Shown here: positions 17,565 through 27,700 of the stretch, in pieces
Layout: each line of letters begins with the position of its first letter
Numbering within the stretch: position 1 is the first letter of the stretch
Assembly (NCBI GenBank): GCA_964617645.1
Contig: CAZTYE010000004.1
Location: forward strand, 192,386 to 256,385
Reading direction: 5' to 3'
DNA from: JADJGC01 sp964617645
GTDB lineage: Bacteria; Zixibacteria; MSB-5A5; CAIYYT01
DNA: 64,000 nucleotides
Position numbers and translations under genes: made by a program
The notes under the pieces: model-generated
Databases searched by the model: none
Told to the model about the DNA's origin: nothing
The model's input: the letters and a program-made list of their open reading frames with translations, nothing else

Positions 17565-19190
17565 CTAATTCACCGCTTGGTCAACCACAATGTAGATCGT
17601 CGCAACGTTCGCCAGGAACAATCCGACATCCTTCACGGCCGCCCAGAAGTTAATGCCCTTCTTCTGCGGCACCATAATGCGGTCCCCCATCGCTACGCGC
17701 GTGCGATTCCCGGCTTTCACAACGGCGCCGGTGTTCGCCTTGATGATCCGAATGTCACCGCGATCGGCACGGTAGCCGTAGCCGCCCGCGGCTTGGATGT
17801 AGTAATCGACGAAAGCATCTTCGCGGTAAGGCACCAATCCCGGATTGACCACCCGCCCCATCACCGTCACCGAGAAGCTCTTTGCGGGAATTCGGATTAG
17901 ATCGCCGTCGACCAGCCCGACATCGAGTTCTCTGTGCCCCTGCGTCAGTAGTCGTTCGAAATCGATCGCAACCTTTCCGGTGCGTTCCGATGAAATCTCT
18001 TTGAGATATTGCAGCTCAAAATCGGAAAGTTTGTCGGTCTCCAGTTGCAGCAATTTGTCGAAACTCGTCTTCTCCTGTTGGAAAAACCGCGCTTCGCGGT
18101 ACATCTCCGCTTCCGACAGTGAAGCGTTGCTCAATACACCGCCGGCCTTTTCGATTAGCTGCAACAGCGTTTCACAGCCCGGTTGGATCGGATAAGTGCC
18201 CGGATACTTGACTTCTCCGGAAATGCGCACTTGTTCCTTGCGCCGATATCCGGCCAGTGCGCGCACGAACAGACGGTCGTCGGGTTGCAGTTCAAGATTT
18301 ACCGGCGACGATGGCTCTTCGATGGCGTGATGGAGATTTATATGCAGCGCGCTCTTCCGCTCTCCGAGCGCGTCGAATCGCACCAGCTCGCCGTCGTCAA
18401 CATCGGCATCGACCGACAACCCGAATCCCAGGGCAATCAGGTCGCTCAAACGATCTCCGGGACGATACTCGAAAACACCCGGAGCATTTACGGCGCCATA
18501 CACCTCGATCTTGTCGAAAGAATCGGATACGACCGGCACGAAAATGACATGCCCTTCGTTCAGATACGGATTACGGTCCACGGCGCCCGTCGCGTGAAAC
18601 ATCGCCATATCGACATTGGTCGTGTCGGTGTACTTCATCAGGCGGATGTTGCGCTGCGAGGCCTTGCGCTGCAGTCCGCCGGCCAGCTTGAGCGCTTCGG
18701 AGACGCGATCCGTCGCCGATACGACCACGAGTCCCGGCAGTTCGACCGCGCCCGTCACGGATATCTTGAATTGTCGCACCTGTGCCAATTGAACATCGAC
18801 TTGCGGTATCCGTACTCGGTCGCGAATCGCGTCGCGAATCCGCTGTTTCGCCTCCCGCAGCGAGATCTGGCCCAATTGCACGACTCCGACCTTGGGAATC
18901 GCCAGTACACCCTCCGGCAACACCGGCGCCTGCAGCGGCTCATCGCCCAGTCCATAAAGGTGCACTGCAAAGACATCGCCCGGACCGATGATATATTCGT
19001 CTTCATTCACCGCTTTGTCGAGCAGTGAAGGTTGCGGCATCGCCTTCTGCTTCTCGGTTTCTTTGCGTTCTTCGGGCTTTTGCCGCAATTGCGGATAGTC
19101 CAGCCCGCTTACGGTCGCCGCCAGCCACAGCACGCCGGCGATGAAGACGGCCAGGGCTTGCTTAAAGGATGTACTTCCGCAAGTCTTCAT
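17565..19190 (-). CDS. Polysaccharide export protein with SLBB repeats (Wza-like)
   Basis: 541 residues. A signal peptide (about residues 1-29) is followed by a poly-export domain (EYIIGPGDVFAVHLYG). At least four SLBB-type soluble beta-grasp repeats can be counted: SVTGAVELPGLVVV, EVYGAVNAPGVFEY, RISGEVKYPGTYPI and TVMGRVVNPGLVPY. A C-terminal hydrophobic segment (VGLFLANVATIYIVVDQ) could cross the outer membrane as the Wza helix does. There is no lipobox cysteine. The ATG at 19190 overlaps hslU by 29 bp, so the exporter begins inside a protease-subunit gene; a later start is possible. It heads the surface-glycan block and probably exports the glycan made by the genes below it. Confidence 0.88.
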   Translation of the reverse strand: MKTCGSTSFKQALAVFIAGVLWLAATVSGLDYPQLRQKPEERKETEKQKAMPQPSLLDKAVNEDEYIIGPGDVFAVHLYGLGDEPLQAPVLPEGVLAIPKVGVVQLGQISLREAKQRIRDAIRDRVRIPQVDVQLAQVRQFKISVTGAVELPGLVVVSATDRVSEALKLAGGLQRKASQRNIRLMKYTDTTNVDMAMFHATGAVDRNPYLNEGHVIFVPVVSDSFDKIEVYGAVNAPGVFEYRPGDRLSDLIALGFGLSVDADVDDGELVRFDALGERKSALHINLHHAIEEPSSPVNLELQPDDRLFVRALAGYRRKEQVRISGEVKYPGTYPIQPGCETLLQLIEKAGGVLSNASLSEAEMYREARFFQQEKTSFDKLLQLETDKLSDFELQYLKEISSERTGKVAIDFERLLTQGHRELDVGLVDGDLIRIPAKSFSVTVMGRVVNPGLVPYREDAFVDYYIQAAGGYGYRADRGDIRIIKANTGAVVKAGNRTRVAMGDRIMVPQKKGINFWAAVKDVGLFLANVATIYIVVDQAVN

Positions 19191-20517
19191 CGTCGATGAT
19201 TTCCTTAAGCGTGCTCTGGACCTTGGTCTTTGTGATCTTCACCTTGTCCGGCTTTTCGTCGGGCACATTGAACATGATTTCTTCCAGCAACGTCGACATT
19301 ATCGTATGTAGCCGTCGCGCGCCGATATTCTCTGAGGCCTCGTTCAGCTGCGCCGCAAACTTGGCGATCTCCTCGATTGCCGCCGCGTCGAATTGCAGCA
19401 GCACTCCTTCCGTCTCCATCAGCGAAGTATACTGCTTGATCAGCGCGTTTTTCGGCTCCTTGAGAATGCGGACGAATTCCTTCTCCGTCAGCGCGTCAAG
19501 CTCGACGCGGATCGGAAACCGGCCCTGCAGCTCCGGAATCAAGTCCGATGGCTTGGTGGAATGAAACGCTCCGGCCGCGATGAACAACACATGGTCGGTC
19601 TGAACCATACCGTACTTCGTGCTGACGTTTGACCCCTCCACGATCGGCAAGATATCACGCTGCACGCCCTCGCGCGAAACATCCGGCCCGCCGCTGGCAT
19701 TGCCGGAGGACGCAATCTTGTCTATTTCATCGATAAACACAATCCCGGAGTTCTCCACGCGCCGTAATGCCTCGGCGACAACGTCATCCATATCGACCAG
19801 CTTGTCGGCCTCTTCCTGGTGCAGAAACTTCCTGGCCTCCGCAACCGTGAACTTGCGCGTTTTCTTCTTCTTGGGCATCAATCCCGAAAACATCTCCTGA
19901 AAATTCACGCCCAGTTCTTCCATCCCTTGCGGCGTGAAGATTTCGACGACCGGGAAACGATTGGCGGGGATTTCGAGGTCGATTTGGCGCGTATCAAGAT
20001 GCCCCTCACGCAATTGCTGACGCAATTTCTCGAGTGTCCGTTGATACTTCTCCTCAATCAGTGCCTCATCGGTTGCTTCCGTTCCCTTGGCCGGGCGCCG
20101 CCGGGGCAGCAGCAGCTCCAAAATCCGATCCTCGGCCAGTTCTTTGGCTCGGCCTTTAACCGCCTCGGACTTCTCCCGCCGCACCATTTGCACGGCCAGC
20201 TCCACCAAATCACGGATCATCGATTCGACGTCGCGACCCACATAGCCGACTTCCGTAAACTTTGAGGCCTCGACCTTGACGAACGGCGCTCCCGCCAAAT
20301 TCGCCAGTCGCCGCGCGATTTCCGTCTTGCCGACACCGGTCGGACCTATCAGAATGATATTGTTCGGCATAATCTCCTGCCGAATCTCACCCTCGACAGC
20401 TTGCCGCCTCCAACGATTGCGCAGCGCTATCGCCACCATTTTCTTCGCCTGATCTTGACCGATGATATATTTATCGAGTTCCGCAACGATTTGTCGCGGT
20501 GTCAAATGCTTGTCCAA
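19162..20517 (-). CDS. hslU: HslU, ATPase subunit of the HslUV protease
   Basis: 451 residues. This AAA+ unfoldase feeds substrates to HslV. The N-terminal TPRQIVAELDKYIIGQDQAK is characteristic, the Walker A motif GPTGVGKTE is at residues 58-66, and the Walker B motif is in GIVFIDEIDKIA. The I-domain lies between them, and the sensor region contains LQGRFPIRVEL. The C-terminal tail EDLRKYIL is the segment that docks into HslV. The start is a TTG with GGAGG 4 nt upstream. It follows hslV after 71 bp. Confidence 0.97.
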   Translation of the reverse strand: MDKHLTPRQIVAELDKYIIGQDQAKKMVAIALRNRWRRQAVEGEIRQEIMPNNIILIGPTGVGKTEIARRLANLAGAPFVKVEASKFTEVGYVGRDVESMIRDLVELAVQMVRREKSEAVKGRAKELAEDRILELLLPRRRPAKGTEATDEALIEEKYQRTLEKLRQQLREGHLDTRQIDLEIPANRFPVVEIFTPQGMEELGVNFQEMFSGLMPKKKKTRKFTVAEARKFLHQEEADKLVDMDDVVAEALRRVENSGIVFIDEIDKIASSGNASGGPDVSREGVQRDILPIVEGSNVSTKYGMVQTDHVLFIAAGAFHSTKPSDLIPELQGRFPIRVELDALTEKEFVRILKEPKNALIKQYTSLMETEGVLLQFDAAAIEEIAKFAAQLNEASENIGARRLHTIMSTLLEEIMFNVPDEKPDKVKITKTKVQSTLKEIIDDEDLRKYIL

Positions 20518-20588
20518 TGCTCCTCCGCCTGAGCTGTCGCCGCCCGCAAGTTGATTAGTATAAACCGTGTCCGCAGCGAAATCAAAAG

Positions 20589-21122
20589 CTATTTTAGCGT
20601 CTCAACCGTGATGTGCTTGTTTGAGTAGATGCAGATATCGCCGGAGATTTCCAGCGCCTTGCGGACGATTTGCTCGGCGCTCAATTTCGACTCGGCCACC
20701 AGCGCGCGACACGCCGCCAGCGCGAACGGCCCGCCAGAACCGATCGCGACCACACCGTCATCCGGTTCAACCACGTCGCCCGATCCGGAGATCACCAGCG
20801 CGTGATCTTTGTCCATCACGGCCAGCAGCGCTTCCAGCGAGCGCAAGTATTTGTCGCGGCGCCAGTCTTTGGCCAATTCGACCGCGGCGCGCGGCAGATT
20901 GTCGGAGTACTCCTCCAGCTTGGCCTCAAAACGCTCAAAGAGCGTGAACGCGTCCGCCGACGATCCGGCGAAGCCGGCCAGAATACTTCCCCCGGCCAAT
21001 GTGCGCACCTTGTTCGCCGTCGCCTTGAGAATCGTGTCTTCAAGCGTTACTTGTCCGTCGCCCCCAATCGCCACCTTCCCTTTGTGACGCAGCCCCAGTA
21101 TTGTCGTTGCTCTAATGATCAT
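20589..21122 (-). CDS. hslV: HslV, peptidase subunit of the HslUV protease
   Basis: 177 residues. This N-terminal nucleophile threonine peptidase forms two hexameric rings capped by HslU. The protein starts MIIRATTILGLRHKGKVAIG; removing a short propeptide would expose the catalytic threonine (TTIL). GDGQVTL and GSGGPFALAACRAL are family hallmarks. I chose the ATG at 21122, preceded by GGGAGAG, over the longer reading from 21170. The order xerC-hslV-hslU is also known from Firmicutes and other phyla. Confidence 0.96.
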   Translation of the reverse strand: MIIRATTILGLRHKGKVAIGGDGQVTLEDTILKATANKVRTLAGGSILAGFAGSSADAFTLFERFEAKLEEYSDNLPRAAVELAKDWRRDKYLRSLEALLAVMDKDHALVISGSGDVVEPDDGVVAIGSGGPFALAACRALVAESKLSAEQIVRKALEISGDICIYSNKHITVETLK

Positions 21123-21239
21123 CTCTCCCAATCCTAATCCGTCCGTGCCTGCCCATCTGTCGCAAGTCATTATACCATTTCGGCGATGATTAGCGAAGAT
21201 CGATTTTGTCGGCGGAATGGCTGTCTCGCAATCGCTGTT

Positions 21240-22160
21240 TCAAGACTTCGCGCGTTTTCGCAGCGCCCGTGGATGCGCCCGCTCGTACTCGCGCTTCAGT
21301 GCCGCCGTAGTAACATGCGTATAAACTTGCGTCGTGCTGATCGAGGCATGCCCCAGAAGCTCCGAAATCGCCAGCAAGTCCGCGCCATTGTCAAGAAGAT
21401 GCGTCGCAAAGGAATGCCGCAGCTTGTGCGGTGATAGCTGGCCGCCTTCTCGCAATTTAGCCGTATACTTTACCACGATCCGAGATATTGACCGATCCGT
21501 AATTGGCTCGCCGTATCGGCTGACGAACAACCGCGGCAATCCCCGCCCAAACAGCGTATCCCGCTTGGCGATATACGCCCGCAGCCGCAGCTCGGCGATT
21601 TCGCCAAATGGTACCAAGCGGACTTTGCGGCGCTTGCCCAGCACACGAAGCAGCCGGGCGTTGAAGTCGACCATCGAGTCTTCGAGCACTGTCAACTCGC
21701 CGAGTCGCAGCCCGCACTGATAAAAAAGCTCAAGTATTGTCCGGTCGCGCACCGGCTGGAAATCGTCGCCTTGCGGCAATTCCATCAGGGTCGCCGCCTC
21801 GCTTTCGGTTAAGAACTGCGGCAGCCGCTTGTCAACTTTGAATCCGGCCATCTCCAAATCGATATCCTGCTTGAGCGCCCCTTCCCTGACCAAATAGGCA
21901 AGGTACTTGCGAATTGCCGACAGCTTGCGCACAACCGTCCGATTCGCCTTCTGTGCGGCCTTGAGACGGTACAGATATCCTCGGACAATCGGATAGAACG
22001 TCTGCGCGGTTGCGTCCACTGATGCCCGCTGCAACCGGAGATATTGGACGAAATCGCGCAAATCACTCGCGTAGGCCCGTATCGTGTGCTGCGAATACCC
22101 GCGCACGCGCTCGAGATACTCGAGATACTTCGGGATTCCCGCTGTAATCGGATCGCTCAT
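21240..22160 (-). CDS. xerC: Tyrosine recombinase XerC/XerD
   Basis: 306 residues, typical length. Xer recombinases resolve chromosome dimers at dif during division. The SAM-like N-terminal domain (about 1-95) is followed by a catalytic domain. Visible catalytic residues are the first Arg in CGLRLGEL, His245 and Arg248 (HKLRHSFATHLL), His in LLGHASIS and the nucleophile Tyr280 (TTQVYTHV). Adjacency to hslVU favours XerC over XerD. No integrase-type insertion or mobile-element context is seen. The ATG at 22160 has AGGA about 8 nt upstream. Confidence 0.93.
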   Translation of the reverse strand: MSDPITAGIPKYLEYLERVRGYSQHTIRAYASDLRDFVQYLRLQRASVDATAQTFYPIVRGYLYRLKAAQKANRTVVRKLSAIRKYLAYLVREGALKQDIDLEMAGFKVDKRLPQFLTESEAATLMELPQGDDFQPVRDRTILELFYQCGLRLGELTVLEDSMVDFNARLLRVLGKRRKVRLVPFGEIAELRLRAYIAKRDTLFGRGLPRLFVSRYGEPITDRSISRIVVKYTAKLREGGQLSPHKLRHSFATHLLDNGADLLAISELLGHASISTTQVYTHVTTAALKREYERAHPRALRKRAKS

Positions 22161-22502
22161 ATCGGGATCCTACTACGACGAAACTCAATCGGCAACTCCT
22201 TTGGCAACTTGCGGCGATCCGGTAGGCCGTCGCCCGCCAATCCGTCCGTACCCGGGAGAGCGAATGACGGCGCTAACAGAACCGCACCTCTAAATTGACC
22301 AGGCTGCGCAGATAAATGAGTCTTCTGCCGGGATAAATGCGTATCACTCATATAGACTGTCAGCGCCGCACTTTTCTAAGGCGATCTTCATAAATCGACC
22401 GCTAAGCACTTTCCGACCTGATCCGAGCTGCAGCCGATTTTTCGGACGAAACCAAGTCGACGAAGTCTTCCGCAAAACCGCCTGACTTATGGGAGGGAAA
22501 TC
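22161..22502. other. 342-bp divergent intergenic region
   Basis: This gap separates the start of the 22-kb minus-strand run (xerC) from the plus-strand pseudo-receiver gene, so it should hold two divergent promoters. I see a strong ribosome binding site (GGGAGGGAAATC) before the gene at 22503 but no convincing -35/-10 pair and no riboswitch or ncRNA that I recognise. Confidence 0.4.
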
Positions 22503-22901
22503 ATGAGTCACGTGTTGGTCCTCAGCCGCGATCACCGCTTCCGGGAGCACTGCTCCGAATCGCTGCGCGCTGAAGGATTCGTGCCGCACGTTGTTGAATC
22601 GGAGATCGATGCCCGTAGCTATCTTGAAGACAAAGGTGCCGTCGATCTCGTCATTCTCAATACCGCCGCCAACGCCAAGGAGTGCCGTACGCTCCTCGAC
22701 CTGCTCGTCAAACTCAAGCCTCGCGTGTCGGTGATCTTGTCTTGCGACTACTTCGGCTTCTGGAACGACTTTTCGACATGGTTGGCGGATGCCTGCGTCA
22801 TCAATACCGACGATCTTCGCGAGCTTATCGAGAAAGCTCGCCAATTGACAACTGCCACCCGGGATGGCGCAGACAAAGACTACGCCGTGGATTGGGCGTG
22901 A
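22503..22901 (+). CDS. Degenerate receiver-domain protein (pseudo-receiver), stand-alone
   Basis: 132 residues that follow a receiver fold pattern: strand 1 HVLVLSRDHRFREH, strand 3 VDLVILNTAANAKE, strand 4 RVSVILSC. At the place of the phospho-acceptor Asp there is Asn53 (VILNT), and no conserved Lys or Thr switch residues can be placed. It is therefore unlikely to be phosphorylated and may work by protein-protein contact. There is no output domain. The ATG has GGGAGGG upstream. It is monocistronic between the xerC operon and tRNA-Glu. The fold assignment is by eye; function is unknown. Confidence 0.7.
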   Translation: MSHVLVLSRDHRFREHCSESLRAEGFVPHVVESEIDARSYLEDKGAVDLVILNTAANAKECRTLLDLLVKLKPRVSVILSCDYFGFWNDFSTWLADACVINTDDLRELIEKARQLTTATRDGADKDYAVDWA

Positions 22902-23020
22902 ACCAGGCTGCTTTCGATAACCGTCTTCGAAGTGGTCAGGTACATCTGCTGCGAAGGAATGACAGTCGTCGACGACGCACAACCCGCGTTGTTGAGCGCA
23001 CCGACCACCCAACAAACCCC

Positions 23021-23049
23021 TTGACTTAGCCGTATCCTTCTTTAATAAT
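23021..23049 (+). promoter_or_regulatory. Sigma-70-type promoter for tRNA-Glu
   Basis: TTGACT at 23021-23026 and AATAAT at 23044-23049 are spaced by 17 bp. The expected start lies about 10 nt upstream of the tRNA at 23066. Position and spacing fit a stable-RNA promoter. Confidence 0.6.
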
Positions 23050-23065
23050 GTCAGCCGCTTTAGCC

Positions 23066-23138
<73 letters not shown>

Positions 23139-23204
23139 CTTTCTTCTTCCCCGAATTGTCTAACTACCATCTTGCCGAGACTTGAGCCTGCCCCGAATGA
23201 GAGT

Positions 23205-23225
23205 GGAGCGCGGTTTTCGCGCTCC
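23205..23225. terminator. 8-bp hairpin between tRNA-Glu and the dockerin gene
   Basis: GGAGCGCG pairs perfectly with CGCGCTCC around a short T-rich loop. It sits between two convergent units (tRNA-Glu on plus, the 23258 gene on minus), where transcripts should end. There is no T-run after the stem on either strand, so it may instead be a simple palindromic repeat. Confidence 0.35.
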
Positions 23226-23257
23226 AGCTTGTCCGAAGGGAGCAGACGTCATTTGCC

Positions 23258-23956
23258 TCAGTAGCATGGCCCACACGGCGACGGACCGCTATTGAAGATG
23301 TAATTGATGATATACACGCAGTCGGCAATGCTCGTCGTTCCATTGCAATCCACGTCGCCGACCAGCGGATCGGGTATGGGACCCGGCCCGTTATTGAATA
23401 TCCAGTTAATCAGGTACACACAGTCGGCGATACTAATCCGGTTATCGGCGTTAACGTCGCCGACAAACTGGCACACTTTCACCCAACCGTTGTTGATATC
23501 ATAAACGAGTGGCTGGTTGTTTGCGTCTCGAGCGCGCAGAGAAACAACCTCCACATCTGTCTCCCCAAATCCGATCGTCTGAAACTCGATCTGCGCCAGT
23601 GTCCCGGCGCCGTTAACCACGAAGCCATCACCCAGCACGGCGCCATCGATGAACACGTGCCCCGAGTCCGGCGAAAAATGCGTCCAGAAAAACGTCGGTC
23701 GACCGGCCGAGGCCAGATGCAACCCTTCGGTAACATGCAGTGAATCCGTGCGGATGAAATTGCGATTGAATTGCAGTTCGATCGAGTAGGCTTTGAGATT
23801 CACCGACGCCGCGTCGACGTCGACCCAGATCAAAAGAGACGAATCCCGAAAAATCGTCGTACTCGCCGGCACCAGCGAAAGCTGCGGGTTGGCCGCCTCC
23901 GATGATGCCGCACCGAGAATCAGCAGACAAATGAGAATTCCCGCGCAAGCTTTCAT
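23258..23956 (-). CDS. Secreted cohesin-like plus dockerin-like repeat protein (232 aa)
   Basis: A signal peptide (about 1-21, ending SSEAA) leads to a beta-rich module (about 23-160) whose pattern (VPASTTIFRDSSLLIWVDV, IELQFNRNFIRTDS, GTLAQIEFQTIG) resembles cohesin-type carrier domains. Two calcium-loop repeats then follow: GDVNADNRISIADCVYLIN and GDVDCNGTTSIADCVYIIN. They form a dockerin-like doublet. Cysteines in the repeats and in the final CGPCY could form disulphides. There is no T9SS tail, so export beyond the inner membrane is unexplained. It follows a paralogue and the giant protein on the same strand. Possible role: surface or extracellular assembly through dockerin-cohesin contacts (inference). 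Confidence 0.75.
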   Translation of the reverse strand: MKACAGILICLLILGAASSEAANPQLSLVPASTTIFRDSSLLIWVDVDAASVNLKAYSIELQFNRNFIRTDSLHVTEGLHLASAGRPTFFWTHFSPDSGHVFIDGAVLGDGFVVNGAGTLAQIEFQTIGFGETDVEVVSLRARDANNQPLVYDINNGWVKVCQFVGDVNADNRISIADCVYLINWIFNNGPGPIPDPLVGDVDCNGTTSIADCVYIINYIFNSGPSPCGPCY

Positions 23957-23972
23957 ACCCTAAGTCTCGCTT

Positions 23973-24710
23973 TCATGAGCAGGGGTTACAGGGGGGCATG
24001 CCCCCGGCAAATATGTAGTTAATGATGTAAACTGCGTCTGCAATCGAGATCTGCCCCGAGCAATCGGCATCCCCGACCGCCATGATCGGCTGTGGTCGCG
24101 GTCCTGAGGCGAAGATGTAATTGATGATGAACACCGCGTCGGCGATGCTAATCTGGCCGCTGAAATCGGCGTCGCCAAACAAGTAGCCCGTCGGACACAC
24201 AAACACCAATCCGTGAAGTGAATCGTTCAGCGCGATTTCCGTATTCGTCGGATCGAACAAGTCCGCGACACGCAGCCAAACCGGCGAGTAGCCGGTATTC
24301 AGTGCCTTGAATTGCAGGCGGACCAATTTCCCCGGGCCGGTAACGCTCGCCGTTGGCCCGAACAGTGAAGACAACACTTCGTAAACGTAGCTCGTCTCCG
24401 CCGTGGCGAACACGTGTGTCGTGTCTTTCCAGAAAAAAAATGCCCCCGACGGCCCGTTGAAAAACGGATCGCGCGTCGCGCTCTGTAACTGGATGACCGT
24501 CGTATCTACTTCGATATCGAAAAGGAACGACTTCACCTGCCGCACCGTGTCGATGCGGATGAACAGGCTAAATGTATCGTTGACGCTGACAATCCGCTCC
24601 GCCGGAGATATGAACGCATGCCCGCTGCTGTCGTTCTGCGCGCGCACCGGACAACTCATCGCCGCCAAAGCCGTCAGCGTCGCCATCACCACGAGGAAAG
24701 TTCGTCGCAT
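23973..24710 (-). CDS. Secreted cohesin-like plus dockerin-like repeat protein (245 aa), paralogue of its neighbour
   Basis: A signal peptide (about 1-24, ending CPVRA) leads to a beta-rich cohesin-like module (about 33-175; FSLFIRIDTVRQVKSFLFDI, GKLVRLQFKALNTG). Two well-kept dockerin-like repeats follow: GDADFSGQISIADAVFIIN and GDADCSGQISIADAVYIIN, each with the D-x-D-x-S/N-G calcium-loop pattern. The end is MPPCNPCS, close to the CGPCY end of the neighbour. Same architecture and orientation as the gene at 23258, 16 bp apart, so this is a tandem duplication that has diverged strongly in the cohesin-like part. No T9SS tail is present. Binding partner unknown. Confidence 0.75.
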   Translation of the reverse strand: MRRTFLVVMATLTALAAMSCPVRAQNDSSGHAFISPAERIVSVNDTFSLFIRIDTVRQVKSFLFDIEVDTTVIQLQSATRDPFFNGPSGAFFFWKDTTHVFATAETSYVYEVLSSLFGPTASVTGPGKLVRLQFKALNTGYSPVWLRVADLFDPTNTEIALNDSLHGLVFVCPTGYLFGDADFSGQISIADAVFIINYIFASGPRPQPIMAVGDADCSGQISIADAVYIINYIFAGGMPPCNPCS

Positions 24711-24730
24711 AGTAATCGTACTTTCAGGTT

Positions 24731-24769
24731 GGGGTCGGGCTTGAAAGCAAGACGCGCAAGCCCGACCCC
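24731..24769 (-). terminator. 13-bp hairpin after the giant surface-protein gene
   Basis: GGGGTCGGGCTTG at 24731-24743 pairs perfectly with CAAGCCCGACCCC at 24757-24769. It begins 9 nt past the stop of the giant gene and ends 20 nt before the next start. No T-run follows, so it may attenuate transcription or protect a transcript end rather than act as a classical terminator. Confidence 0.45.
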
Positions 24770-24778
24770 GCTCGGATG

Positions 24779-27700
24779 TTACTTCATGAGCATCATCTTC
24801 ACGGTCTTCGTGAAGTCGGCGGTCTCAAACCGATAGAAATAGATACCGGAAGCGACCAAGGCCTCGGCTTCATTCGTGCCGTTCCAGATGACCTCGTGGC
24901 GGCCGGCCGGCAAATAACCGTCAACCAACGTCTTCACCAATTGACCCACGACATTGTAAACCTCGACGCGCACATTGGTCGACTTCGGTAGCGCAAAGGA
25001 GATCTTCGTGTCTGGATTAAATGGATTCGGCGTATTTTGATCGACTGCATACTCGGTCGGCAGTGATGTCAACCCAGGCGCCGGATTGAACTCCGTTTGA
25101 ATCTCAGGCGCCAGCGAACGATTCTCGTTATCACGAAGTTCGATCCGCGTCAGAGCCGGGCGCGACACCACAGCCGCGCGCTGCTGGAATTGCAGCGTCG
25201 CTACGATTCCCGACCCGCTGAAGGCCACGCCACTGCCCAGTGCCGCAACCGACACCGAGACGGCGCGTTCGGACTCAAGCGTCTTGAAGAAGATGGGCGT
25301 CGCATTCGCCATCAGCGCTTCACTCGGCGTAACCGACACCAACTTCATCTGGCGCGGATCGTAGCTGACTTCTCCGAGCAACGACTTGACGTCGGCGTTC
25401 GGGTTCATCGCGTACATGTCGATGAAGTAGCCATCGGCTGTGGCGCGCTCGATCAACGCGATGTTGGCGAAATCGAAAGAGCGTTCTTCCGCAAGCGTCG
25501 GCCGGGTCTTCGCTGCCGGCGAGACATCGTCGAAGTTAATGGCGAAAATCGCCAGATCTTCGAATTCGACTTTGTCGTCCGGAAGCGGAATTCCCTTCGG
25601 GCTGTTGTTATGCGTCGGACCGAAATCCGCGTCCTTCGAGAATCCAATCTGGCCTTCGTTCACGCCGTACGAACCGGCGAAAACCAACAGGTCGGCAAAG
25701 TAAACCTGGCCGTCAAACGGGGCGCCGACATCGCCCAACCAGTACGACGTCGCCCGCGCTTGCGCCGACACCGCCGCGACCGAATAATTGCCGGCAGCGT
25801 CGTAAGCAAACGCGCCAAAGTAATAGATGTCGCGCGTCGCGTTGCTTAACCCGAGCACGTCAAGATGATTGCCCGGCGTCGCCGTCGTAGCGGCTTGAGT
25901 CAATATATTTGTGCCGATCGTATAGTCGGCTGGATAGGCTGGCGCCGAAGTCGGAGTCGGTGTTGAACCGTAATCCGGATAATCGGTCCATGGCACGCGC
26001 TGAATCTGAACTCCGACTACATCGCTGGACGCCGAGTTTATCCACGACAATTGAATCTTGTTGTGACCCGGTTGTGCGACGAGCGTGGTTGGCGGTAACG
26101 GCGCGGTAATATCCTTAGTGAAGCACCAAGTATAACTGCACGAGTCGGCGTTACAGCGACTGAAGTCGTCCTTGACCTTGAAGCGAATGCAGTGCACTCC
26201 TTCGGCCAGTCCGGTGAACTCAGCCGGCGTCATCGACCAGGCAGCGTTGTTGTAAACCGTTCCGCTCAAGCCGGTGGCAATCGGCAGCCATCCGCCGACC
26301 GTGCAGCCGTCGATCTGATAGTACAGCGCGTCAATCGCGCAGTCGTCGCTTGCCGACAGGTTCAAAACCGGTACGACATTATAGAAGCCACCTGCGGCCG
26401 GAGAGTTGACTACTACATCCGGATCGACGCAGTCGGTGACAATCGTCGTCGCTGCCGCGAGCGGAACATTGATCGCCGTATTCGTGCTGTCACGCAGGTC
26501 GCGATAGATCATCTGGATGTCGCTCGACAGGCACGACGCCATGCCATTCATCGCTACGGTGAACAGGATCGCCGGACCGTCCTGCACACCCGTGAGCACG
26601 CCAAGATTGACTTTCAGCGTATCGCGGGTGTTCAACGGATTCGTTGATTGCGTATAGGCTACGAAATAGTTCGGCGAAGCGCCGGTCACGCTCGAAACAT
26701 CAAGGCCGGCCGGATATTCAAACCACACATTTGCCGCATCGAGGGCGCTCACGGCCACACCGATTTCCATGTCTAACGTGAAATCGCCGCTGCAGAAATA
26801 CACGACATTGTCCGGCGTCAGGTCGAGTGCGCAATCGGCGCGCGGATTGTTGTCAACGTTGCCACCGCCACCACCAACCGCGTACGTCCCAATCCCCGAC
26901 CAGTCATTCCAGCAGTTCTGATCATAGGTATTGCCCGGCGTATCATCCGTGGCGTTGGTGGGATTGACAAACGTGTTTGCCGTAACCGTAACGACGCCGC
27001 CATAGTTCTCAAAACCAACGTCATTGTACAGCATCTCATTGTTGGTAAACACCGCCGTAATCGGTGACGGATCCGCGTAAGAACCCGCGCCCCATTGGAA
27101 GTGAGTCAAGCGATTGCCGTCGGCCTGAAACGCCAAGTTTCCGTCGGTATACGAGTAGGCGACAATTCCCTGTGACGAATCCGCATCGTCGCCATCCATG
27201 ATATTGTCATTCGCAATAATGGACAACGCGCGCGGCGCCAAACTGGCGGCGGCGTCGGCAAACTTAGCGGACGTGATCAGATCGGCATCAAGCGGCTGCG
27301 CTTGGCGCTGATTGCTCTTGGCCGGAACTTGCGATAGCGCATAGAGGCCGAAGTAGTCTTCCTGCCCCATGCCCGCTTGTGTGCCTAAATAGGTGTTACC
27401 GGAGAAACTCCCAGCGGCATCAATGAAGTATGCGCCCACCTGACACTCACTGATTTCATTATCATCGATCGCCACTGTCGCCGGCGCAAAGATCAAGAAC
27501 GCGCAAGCCACGTAGGCGTTGGGCACATAAGAAATGTTGCTGATCGAATTGCCGGTAGCCGTTCCGGAAATAACATCAGAGAACTGGATGCCGTTCTGCG
27601 CCGCCTGTCCGAGCGGCATCGGACCGTTTCCGGTCACCGTGCAGTTAGTCGCAATGGCTGTCAAGTCGGGCCCAATGAACGAGATGCCGTTCTTCTGGAA

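Noticed and set aside
21240..22160. Tyrosine recombinase as a phage or island integrase
   Set aside because: Length, motifs and adjacency to hslVU fit the housekeeping XerC; no mobile genes surround it.
22344..23015. 223-codon minus-strand open frame
   Set aside because: It is antisense to the pseudo-receiver gene, which has a strong SD and receiver-like strands; no motif is seen in the minus-strand product.
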